DNA of 5,122 nucleotides. Origin: Giesbergeria sp. GTDB lineage: Bacteria; Pseudomonadota; Gammaproteobacteria; Burkholderiales; Burkholderiaceae_C. The stretch is from NCBI GenBank assembly GCA_030690515.1, contig JAUYGP010000733.1, positions 1-5,122 of the forward strand, written 5' to 3'. Under the pieces are notes generated by a model that was not told the origin of the DNA, did not search any database, and saw only the letters and a program-made list of their open reading frames with translations. Shown one piece after another: positions 1 through 5,122 of this stretch (its first letter is position 1; each line of letters begins with the position of its first letter). The position numbers and the translations under genes are program-made.

Positions 1-415
1 CCTTGAGCGTTCCGATTGGGTCACCACTAGAGATGACACTGTCAACAGCCAAGCTGGACGCAACATGACCATAGTAGCCATATATTTTCTGGAATTGTCC
101 GCCACAGTTGTGTTCAACAATTACCTTGGAGTTCCATATGCTGGCCGTCGCAGTGTTGTTGTGCTTGACGGTGCCATCGCACATGGCGACGACTGCCGAC
201 CCACCTGTCGCCATTAGGTCTACCCCCAAGTGTGTACCAGTCCCCGCACAATTAGTAGTTCCGAAGTGACAGCGATCACCCGCCAGCAAGCGGCCATTGG
301 ACAGTGGATGGGAGATAGTTTTATCCCAGACTGATCTAGCCATGGCGGCAGAAGCACATAGCGAGAGTGTGAGAACAAGGACCGTGGACAGCGCACGGCT
401 ACAAGGTTTAGTCAT
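1..415 (-). CDS. Secreted M23 (LytM-type) metallopeptidase, N-terminal part, cut by window edge
   Basis: This reading frame starts at ATG 413-415 and stays open for 138 codons until it leaves the window. Residues 1-26 look like a Sec signal peptide: a basic start (MTKPCSR), a hydrophobic stretch LSTVLVLTLSLC and a likely cleavage after AMA (residue 26). The mature part has the layout of an M23/LytM domain. It shows SHPL near residue 35, a glycine-rich stretch, then THLGVD (61-66), whose H62 and D66 fit the HxxxD zinc ligands. After that come a VVAMCDGTV strand (75-83), VIVEHN (98-103), YGYYGHV (112-118) and GDPIG (131-135). The third zinc ligand, from the usual HxH motif, would lie beyond the edge. 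Such proteins normally cut peptidoglycan cross-links, or act as non-catalytic activators of amidases, in the periplasm. Cysteines 49, 56, 79 and 104 could form disulfides after export. AGGGA sits 4 bases before the ATG. Codons such as CTA, AGA and ATA are used, unlike acnB. Family assignment is fairly firm; substrate and activity are unknown. Confidence 0.8.
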   Translation of the reverse strand, partial: MTKPCSRALSTVLVLTLSLCASAAMARSVWDKTISHPLSNGRLLAGDRCHFGTTNCAGTGTHLGVDLMATGGSAVVAMCDGTVKHNNTATASIWNSKVIVEHNCGGQFQKIYGYYGHVASSLAVDSVISSGDPIGTLK

Positions 416-465
416 AATTTCCCTAGGAGTGATGTTGTTAATTTTTGATACTTCAAACATTTTGT

Positions 466-493
466 TACATACTAGCAGATTTTTTGTCACCAA
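466..493 (-). promoter_or_regulatory. Possible sigma-70 promoter for the M23 peptidase gene
   Basis: Read on the minus strand there is TTGGTG (488-493) as a -35-like box, a 16-base spacer, and TATGTA (466-471) as a -10-like box preceded by TGCTAG. It lies about 50 bases upstream of the peptidase ATG in AT-rich DNA. Both hexamers are imperfect, and AT-rich sequence yields such matches by chance, so this is a weak prediction. If real, it lies just outside the inferred end of the IS91 element and would be the native promoter of the peptidase gene. Confidence 0.25.
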
Positions 494-672
494 TTTCATC
501 TAATTAATCGCAAGCGCTCCACGAACCAAAACTTGAAAACCCGTAATTTGAAAGCGGCATGCTGGAGCCATCCAACTTCAAATGGAAAAAGAGCATGACG
601 ATGACAGTTTTCAATTCCGCCCAGTCAAACAGAAGTGCGGATAGGAAATCCAACCACATGAGGACGATTATG

Positions 673-731
673 GCCCAGGTTTTGGGCACACAGGCCTTCA
701 GGCTGAGCCTGCCTGAGCGCTTGTTCAGCGC
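673..731. repeat. Cluster of three small hairpins, REP-like
   Basis: Three consecutive dyads occur within 59 bases. The first is GCCCA-N5-TGGGC (673-687), the second the near-perfect palindrome CAGGCT-G-AGCCTG (699-711), and the third GCGCT-N5-AGCGC (717-731). The middle one sits inside a longer GCCTTCAGGCTGAGCCTG context that resembles, in form, the short palindromic repeats scattered between genes in many Burkholderiales. In the transposase direction the loop of the third hairpin contains GAACA. The cluster may be part of the IS91 origin end or an intergenic REP-like element. The dyads are seen directly; the role is inferred. Confidence 0.45.
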
Positions 732-817
732 CAGTAGCCCGAGATTTTTCGGTTTGCACATTTTTTGGCAGTGACAGACGCAGCCCTGCCGCGCGGCCAA
801 ACCGCTGCTGCCTTCCC

Positions 818-2410
818 TTACCAACTGACGCGCTGATCGACCTCAAAGTCCGGCGCCGGTTGGGCCGCCTCGCCCCAATCTGGCTCAACCTCGACACCAT
901 CGCCCATCGGCACATCGCACCCGTCCCACAGCGGCGGCCCGCGTGCTGGCGCGATGCGAGGCGGCTCTGTCTCCACCCCGATGTGCTCCAGGATGTGCCG
1001 GATGTCGGCACTGTAGGTGATGAAAGCGATGATGCGCATCTGGCCACCGCAGAGCGGGCACAACAGCGGCAACACCTCGTAGATGCGGGCGATCAGCACC
1101 GCCCACAGAATGTGAGCTGAGCGTTTGGGCAGAGCTGGCTGGGTGGGCTCGGGCTGGCTGGGACCACCGACCGTGGCCACACCCATGGCATCCACCGCTG
1201 CGGTCACACCGCCTGGCTCGGGCTGTGCCGTGCCCGTGCCCGCGCCTGCGGTTTGGCCTGCGCCCAGTGCAACCGCCGCAGCCCGCAGGGGTGAATTGGG
1301 CGCCAGCACGCCGTAGTACCGGTGGCGGTGCGCACGCGGTGGCGGCACCAGCGCGGCAAGGCGGTCGATGAGTTCGAGCGGCGTGAGGTGCAGTTCGTCG
1401 GCCCGAACACCTCGCTTTGCCTTGCGTTGGTCGCGCCGGTCGCTGCCAGGCTCGCTGTGCTGCTTGGCGCAGCGGTAAATGAGCTCACTGCCCGCTTTGC
1501 GCAGCCTATCCAGCGCAAACGGGGGCCGTGCGCAGTAGCGCAGCAGGCGCTCCAGGCCCGCTCGGTCTTGTGCTGCTATGCACACGCTGGTGTCTACCGA
1601 AAACCCACTGTGTTTGTACCCCAGCATCTCCTGGGCCTCGAAGCCTTCGAGCAGGCCCCGGCCCACAAAGGCGCGCAGGATGCGCCGACGCAAACTGGCC
1701 TGGGCTTGGGTCACCGCTTCGGGGTCGATGCCGATAGCCGGGTGAAACATGACGCTGATCGCCGTGGTGCGGGTGCCCTGCTCACTCGCCTCACCTGCCA
1801 CCGCCTCAAACACGCCATCGACCACGCACACATGGAAATGCACATGCTCGTTCAGGCTGGAGCCAAAGCGGTGAATGAAGGCGACTGCACCGATGTGCAG
1901 GGCGGCCTTGTTCGCATGCGCTGCGCATGGGCTGTTGGCTTGCAGGGTTTGCTCAATGACGCGCAAGAAGATGCGCAACACCATGCCCAGCACCACGCTG
2001 TCGCGTTGCATAAAGTAGCGCAGCCGCTTGGGAACCGACAGCACCCACTGGCGCACTGGCAGGCGGGGGAAGACGTGGTCGGTGAGGTGTGCCGCTGTCT
2101 CGGCCATGCGCCGCGTGGTGCACGAGGGGCAGACGCCCCGGCCTTTGCAGGAAAAGGCCACCAGAAAGTCGTGTCCGCAGTCGTCGCAGCGGGCACGGGC
2201 AAAGCCGTGGGCAAAGATGCCGCATTCCAGGTACTTGGCAAACGCTTGGCGCACATAGGGCTTGGGGCTGCGGTGGTCGCCCTGGCCGTCGAACTGGCCG
2301 ACGCTGGCCAGATCAAGCCAGGTCTCGTAATGCTCGGCCACCGTTTGGTAGAGCAGCGTGCGCTCGGGGTGGCGCGGGTTGTAGAGCTTGGGCTTGGAGG
2401 TGGCTGGCAT
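818..2410 (-). CDS. IS91-family transposase (HUH/Y-transposase), 530 aa, apparently intact
   Basis: This is a rolling-circle-type transposase that nicks single-stranded DNA at the element's origin through a tyrosine. The N-terminus carries a zinc-binding cysteine cluster: C75-x2-C78, C88 and C94-x2-C97. The HUH metal-binding motif lies in LNEHVHFHVCVVDGVF, with H189, H191 and H193. The likely catalytic tyrosine is Y292 in LERLLRYCARPPFA; the position four residues later is proline, so only one tyrosine is present here, as reported for IS801/ISCR-type relatives rather than the two of IS91 itself. The family-typical RYYGVLAPNSPLR block is at 364-376. A Gly/Ala/Pro/Gln-rich linker spans about 383-428, and a second CPLC zinc-like pair is at 451-454. 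Length and both termini look complete and no frameshift is seen. The ATG at 2408-2410 has no Shine-Dalgarno sequence nearby; the frame is open upstream only to a TGA at 2450-2452, and no better in-frame start exists. A LexA-like operator abuts the start. Confidence 0.93.
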   Translation of the reverse strand: MPATSKPKLYNPRHPERTLLYQTVAEHYETWLDLASVGQFDGQGDHRSPKPYVRQAFAKYLECGIFAHGFARARCDDCGHDFLVAFSCKGRGVCPSCTTRRMAETAAHLTDHVFPRLPVRQWVLSVPKRLRYFMQRDSVVLGMVLRIFLRVIEQTLQANSPCAAHANKAALHIGAVAFIHRFGSSLNEHVHFHVCVVDGVFEAVAGEASEQGTRTTAISVMFHPAIGIDPEAVTQAQASLRRRILRAFVGRGLLEGFEAQEMLGYKHSGFSVDTSVCIAAQDRAGLERLLRYCARPPFALDRLRKAGSELIYRCAKQHSEPGSDRRDQRKAKRGVRADELHLTPLELIDRLAALVPPPRAHRHRYYGVLAPNSPLRAAAVALGAGQTAGAGTGTAQPEPGGVTAAVDAMGVATVGGPSQPEPTQPALPKRSAHILWAVLIARIYEVLPLLCPLCGGQMRIIAFITYSADIRHILEHIGVETEPPRIAPARGPPLWDGCDVPMGDGVEVEPDWGEAAQPAPDFEVDQRVSW

Positions 2411-2411
2411 A

Positions 2412-2435
2412 AATACTGTGCAAATACACAGTATT
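2412..2435. promoter_or_regulatory. LexA (SOS) box-like palindrome just upstream of the IS91 transposase
   Basis: A perfect 9-bp inverted repeat AATACTGTG / CACAGTATT with a 6-base spacer spans these bases. Its core at 2414-2433 reads TACTGT-N8-ACAGTA, which matches the CTGT-N8-ACAG LexA consensus, including the flanking TA bases of the strongest known operators. LexA represses SOS genes in gamma- and betaproteobacteria through such sites. The core ends 4 bases before the transposase ATG, so a bound repressor would cover the transcription start or leader. An alternative is a binding hairpin for the transposase itself at the terminus end (terIS) of the element. The match is seen directly; regulation by LexA is inferred. 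Confidence 0.65.
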
Positions 2436-2467
2436 CTGCAGACTTCTCCTCAGCCAGGCTACGCAGC

Positions 2468-2490
2468 AAAACGGCCCCGAAGGGCCGTTT
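2468..2490 (-). terminator. Intrinsic terminator of acnB with UUCG tetraloop
   Basis: Read on the minus strand, a 9-bp stem AAACGGCCC / GGGCCGTTT closes on the very stable C(UUCG)G loop and ends in a TTTT run. It starts about 25 bases after the acnB stop codon. The A-rich side also gives a TTT run on the plus strand, so it could work in both directions. It separates acnB transcription from the IS91 transposase gene and sets an upper limit for the IS91 element's border. Confidence 0.88.
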
Positions 2491-2514
2491 GTTGTTTCAG
2501 GGAGCCATCGCCGC

Positions 2515-5100
2515 TCAGGCAGTCGCTTCCTTGGCGTACTCCACATATTCTTCGATCTGGTCGAAGTTCAGGTACTGGTAGATCTGACCGCTGCTTTGCT
2601 TGATCACGCCCATGTCGGCCAGGTACTCGGCCTTGGTCGGGATACGGCCAATCTTGGAAGCGATCGCAGAGAGTTCGGCCGAACCCAGGTAGACGTTGGT
2701 GTTCTTGCCCAGACGGTTGGGGAAGTTGCGCGTGCTGGTGGACATGACCGTGGCGCCCTCTTTCACCTGTGCCTGGTTGCCCATGCACAGCGAGCAGCCG
2801 GGCATTTCCATGCGGGCACCGGCCGCCCCGAAGACGCCGTAGTGGCCTTCTTCAGTGAGCTGCTTTGCGTCCATCTTGGTGGGCGGAGCCATCCAGAGTT
2901 TGACGGGCATGTCTTTCTTACCTTCGAGCAGCTTGGACGCTGCACGGAAGTGACCAATGTTGGTCATGCACGAGCCGATAAACACCTCGTCGATCTTGGC
3001 GCCGGCCACGTCCGACAACGTCTTGGCGTCGTCCGGGTCGTTAGGGCAGCAGACGATCGGCTCGGTGATTTCGGCCAGGTCGATCTCGATCACGGCTGCG
3101 TATTCAGCGTCCGCATCGGGCGCCAGCAACTGCGGGTTGGCCAGCCAGGCTTCCATGGCCTGAATGCGGCGGCGGATGGTGCGTGCGTCTTCATAGCCCT
3201 GGGCGATCATGTTCTTGAGCAGCACGATGTTCGAGTTCAGGTACTCGATCACCGGCGCCTTGTTCAGGAACACGGTGCAGCCAGCAGCCGAGCGCTCGGC
3301 CGATGCATCGGACAGCTCAAAAGCTTGCTCCACCTTCAGATCGGGCAGACCTTCGATTTCAACGATGCGGCCCGAGAAGATGTTCTTCTTGCCCTGCTTG
3401 GCCACGGTGAGCAAACCCGCCTTGATGGCGTACAGCGGAATCGCGTGCACCAGGTCGCGCAGCGTGACACCCGGCTGCATCTGGCCCTTGAAACGCACCA
3501 GCACCGATTCAGGCATGTCCAGCGGCATCACGCCCGTGGCAGCCGCAAAGGCCACCAGGCCGGAACCGGCGGGGAAGCTGATACCGACGGGGAAGCGGGT
3601 GTGGCTGTCACCGCCGGTGCCCACGGTATCGGGCAACAACATACGGTTGAGCCAGCTGTGGATGATGCCGTCGCCGGGCTTGAGCGCAATGCCGCCGCGG
3701 TTGCTGATGAACTCGGGCAGCTCGTGGTGCATTTTCACGTCCACGGGCTTGGGGTAAGCGGCCGTGTGGCAGAACGACTGCATCACGAGGTCAGAGCTGA
3801 AGCCCAGGCAGGCCAGGTCTTTCAGCTCGTCGCGCGTCATCGGGCCGGTGGTGTCCTGCGAACCGACCGAGGTCATGCGTGGCTCACAGTAGGTACCGGG
3901 CAGCACGCCCTGGCCTTCGGGCAGGCCGCAGGCGCGACCCACCATTTTTTGCGCCAAGGTAAAGCCCTTGCCGTGGCCCTGGGGCACTTGCGGCAGGCGG
4001 AACAGGGTGGAAGCCGCCAGGCCCAGCGCCTCGCGTGCCTTGGCGGTCAGGCCACGGCCGATGATCAAAGGAATGCGGCCACCGGCGCGCACTTCGTCGA
4101 ACAGCACTTCGCTCTTGACTTCGAACTCGGCAATCACCTTGCCATCCTTGAGCGCCTTGCCTTCGTAGGGGCGCAGCTCGATGGTGTCGCCCATGTTCAT
4201 CTGGCTCACGTCGAGCTCGATGGGCAGCGCGCCCGCGTCTTCCATGGTGTTGTAGAAGATAGGAGCAATCTTGGACCCGAGGCAGACGCCGCCGAAGCGC
4301 TTATTGGGCACGAAGGGGATGTCTTCACCGGTGAACCACAGCACGCTGTTGGTGGCCGACTTGCGGCTCGAACCGGTGCCAACCACGTCGCCGACATAGG
4401 CCACCAGGTTGCCCTTGGCACGCAGGTCTTCAATGAACTTCACCGGGCCGCGCTTGCCGTCGTCTTCGGGCGTGATGCCGTCGCGCTTGTTTTTCAGCAT
4501 GGCGAGGGCATGCAGCGGGATGTCGGGGCGGCTCCAGGCGTCGGGCGCGGGGGAGAGGTCGTCGGTGTTGGTCTCGCCCGTGACCTTGAGCACGGTGAGC
4601 GTGATGCTCTTGGGCACTTCGGGACGGCTGGTAAACCATTCGGCATCGGCCCAGCTTTGCACCACGGCCTTGGCCAGGGCGTTGCCCTTGTCGGCCTTTT
4701 CCTTGACGTCGTGGAACTGGTCGAACATCAGCAGCGTCTTTTTCAAGGCGTCAGCAGCGACCGCAGCCACGGCAGCGTCATCGAGCAGGTCGATCAGCGG
4801 TGTGAGGTTGTATCCACCCAGCATGGTGCCCAGCAACTCGGTGGCTTGCGCACGGCTGATGAGCGGGCACTTCTCGGTACCGTGGGCCACGGCGGCCAGG
4901 TAGCTGGCCTTGACCTTGGCGGCATCATCCACGCCGGCGGGGACGCGGTGCGTGATCAGCTCGACCAGTGTGGCTTCTTCGCCTGCTGGCGGGTTCTTGA
5001 GCAGTTCGACCAGTTCGCCGGTTTGCTTGGCGGTCAGGGGCAGCGGCGGAATACCCAGCGCTGCGCGCTCGGCCACATGGTCACGGTAGGCTTGCAACAT
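2515..5100 (-). CDS. acnB: Aconitate hydratase B (bifunctional aconitase / 2-methylisocitrate dehydratase)
   Basis: AcnB interconverts citrate and isocitrate through cis-aconitate in the TCA cycle; family members also hydrate 2-methyl-cis-aconitate. It is a cytosolic [4Fe-4S] enzyme whose apo-form can bind mRNA in enterobacteria. The 861-residue length is close to the 865 of the E. coli enzyme, and I could align it by eye over nearly its whole length. Domains in order are the AcnB-specific HEAT-like N-terminus (about 1-160), the swivel domain (about 165-385) with GETNTDDLSPAPDAWSRPD and GTGSSRKSATN, and the catalytic aconitase domains (about 390-850) with GSQDTTGPMTRDEL and GTGGDSHTRFP. The cluster cysteines are C711 in FIGSCMTN and C769/C772 in GCSLCMGNQ, so the enzyme should be active. 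The start MLQAYRDHVAERAA matches the family N-terminus. The gene has its own terminator and looks monocistronic on its downstream side; its promoter lies outside the window. Confidence 0.98.
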   Translation of the reverse strand: MLQAYRDHVAERAALGIPPLPLTAKQTGELVELLKNPPAGEEATLVELITHRVPAGVDDAAKVKASYLAAVAHGTEKCPLISRAQATELLGTMLGGYNLTPLIDLLDDAAVAAVAADALKKTLLMFDQFHDVKEKADKGNALAKAVVQSWADAEWFTSRPEVPKSITLTVLKVTGETNTDDLSPAPDAWSRPDIPLHALAMLKNKRDGITPEDDGKRGPVKFIEDLRAKGNLVAYVGDVVGTGSSRKSATNSVLWFTGEDIPFVPNKRFGGVCLGSKIAPIFYNTMEDAGALPIELDVSQMNMGDTIELRPYEGKALKDGKVIAEFEVKSEVLFDEVRAGGRIPLIIGRGLTAKAREALGLAASTLFRLPQVPQGHGKGFTLAQKMVGRACGLPEGQGVLPGTYCEPRMTSVGSQDTTGPMTRDELKDLACLGFSSDLVMQSFCHTAAYPKPVDVKMHHELPEFISNRGGIALKPGDGIIHSWLNRMLLPDTVGTGGDSHTRFPVGISFPAGSGLVAFAAATGVMPLDMPESVLVRFKGQMQPGVTLRDLVHAIPLYAIKAGLLTVAKQGKKNIFSGRIVEIEGLPDLKVEQAFELSDASAERSAAGCTVFLNKAPVIEYLNSNIVLLKNMIAQGYEDARTIRRRIQAMEAWLANPQLLAPDADAEYAAVIEIDLAEITEPIVCCPNDPDDAKTLSDVAGAKIDEVFIGSCMTNIGHFRAASKLLEGKKDMPVKLWMAPPTKMDAKQLTEEGHYGVFGAAGARMEMPGCSLCMGNQAQVKEGATVMSTSTRNFPNRLGKNTNVYLGSAELSAIASKIGRIPTKAEYLADMGVIKQSSGQIYQYLNFDQIEEYVEYAKEATA

Positions 5101-5106
5101 TTATTT

Positions 5107-5114
5107 CTTTCTCC
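5107..5114 (-). promoter_or_regulatory. Ribosome binding site of acnB
   Basis: On the minus strand GGAGAAAG precedes the acnB ATG. The GGAG core is 10 bases from the start codon, slightly longer than the usual spacing, but it supports the chosen start. The promoter is not in the window. Confidence 0.6.
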
Positions 5115-5122
5115 GGTTACTA

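Larger units (their letters stand above)
416..817. other. 402-bp non-coding stretch: M23 leader plus likely oriIS end of the IS91 element
   Basis: No convincing gene is seen on either strand. The part next to the peptidase gene (416 to about 510) is AT-rich leader DNA. The rest carries several small dyads: a 7-bp inverted repeat ATTTGAA/TTCAAAT (546-552 and 577-583), hairpins at 673-687, 699-711 and 717-731, and the palindrome GCCGCGCGGC (788-797) close to the transposase stop. IS91-family elements carry an origin end (oriIS) with hairpins and abut a GTTC or CTTG tetranucleotide. In the transposase reading direction those tetranucleotides occur here only at 523-526 (GTTC) and 511-514 (CTTG), so the element may end at about 527 or 515. 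That is inference; two or three such matches are expected by chance in this length. Confidence 0.5.
515..2440 (-). mobile_element. IS91-family insertion element (HUH rolling-circle type); ends approximate
   Basis: The element is recognised by its intact transposase gene, not by its ends. IS91-family elements move by a rolling-circle-like mechanism, make no target duplication and lack long terminal inverted repeats, so the borders cannot be read directly. On the acnB side the border must lie between the transposase promoter region (about 2436) and the acnB terminator (2468). On the other side it is placed at the CTTG/GTTC tetranucleotides at 511-526. A total of about 1.9 kb agrees with a 1.6-kb transposase gene plus short non-coding ends. 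No cargo gene lies between the transposase and the inferred end. Presence of the element is well supported; the exact coordinates are not. Confidence 0.55.

Noticed and set aside
297..503. Plus-strand 68-codon frame with a hydrophobic C-terminal half
   Set aside because: It is antisense to the signal-peptide region of the M23 gene; the hydrophobic stretch is explained by AT-rich leader DNA, and no ribosome binding site is seen.
511..723. 9-bp inverted repeat CAAGCGCTC (511-519) / GAGCGCTTG (715-723) that could bracket a ~200-bp unit
   Set aside because: It does not extend beyond 9 bases, contains the self-complementary AGCGCT, and such a match is not unlikely by chance in this length.
739..775. 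CCGA-N6-TCGG dyad with T-rich flank as a terminator between the transposase and peptidase genes
   Set aside because: Only a 4-bp stem with weak pairing, and the T-rich run is on the plus strand rather than downstream of the transposase; not enough for a terminator call.
504..824. Minus-strand open frame of 106 codons with a TTG start overlapping the transposase stop
   Set aside because: No ribosome binding site, no family resemblance, and it runs through the hairpin cluster; more likely non-coding IS end DNA. A small accessory protein cannot be fully excluded.
625..1047. Minus-strand open frame of 140 codons overlapping the transposase 3' end in another frame
   Set aside because: Shadow of the transposase reading frame, with no start signal and low-complexity Arg/Ser/Gln composition.
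1322..2581. Long plus-strand open frame of 419 codons antisense to the transposase and running into the acnB 3' end
   Set aside because: It overlaps two well-supported genes, crosses the acnB terminator and shows no recognisable domain; long antisense frames are common opposite GC-rich genes.
3209..3757. Plus-strand 182-codon frame, and similar ones at 4409-4903 and 2957-3163
   Set aside because: Antisense shadows of acnB, whose own frame aligns to the known enzyme across its whole length.

Overview
The window looks like chromosomal DNA of a high-GC betaproteobacterium, most likely of the Comamonadaceae or a close relative in the Burkholderiales. That placement is inferred from the style of the aconitase B protein and its strongly GC-biased codons, not from a database search. 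All three genes supported here lie on the minus strand, so the biological reading order runs right to left: acnB, then an IS91-family transposase, then the start of a secreted M23-type peptidase.

Right part (2468-5122): a complete acnB gene for the TCA-cycle aconitate hydratase B. It has its own ribosome binding site at the window edge, and a compact intrinsic terminator with a UUCG tetraloop follows the stop codon by about 25 bases. This is the housekeeping backbone of the locus.

Middle part (about 515-2467): an IS91-family insertion element. Its 530-residue transposase looks intact, with an N-terminal zinc-binding cysteine cluster, an HUH nuclease motif, one likely catalytic tyrosine and a second CxxC near the C-terminus. 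The element begins just beyond the acnB terminator, so it does not damage acnB. Four bases upstream of the transposase start is a perfect 9-bp inverted repeat with a 6-base loop. It contains TACTGT-N8-ACAGTA, a textbook match to the LexA (SOS) operator of gamma- and betaproteobacteria, and it is the most interesting signal in the window. No Shine-Dalgarno sequence fits the transposase start. The roughly 300 bases after the transposase are non-coding and rich in small hairpins, and probably contain the replication-origin end (oriIS) of the element.

Left part (1-about 500): more AT-rich DNA with the first 138 codons of a secreted M23/LytM-type metallopeptidase homologue. It has a clear signal peptide and the first half of the zinc site (HxxxD). 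The gene runs off the left edge, so its last zinc ligands cannot be seen.

No tRNA, rRNA, CRISPR array or resistance or other cargo gene was recognised. The three genes are not expected to work together. acnB is central metabolism, the IS91 element is a mobile insertion next to it, and the peptidase lies on the far side, either as original host DNA or as part of a transferred segment.
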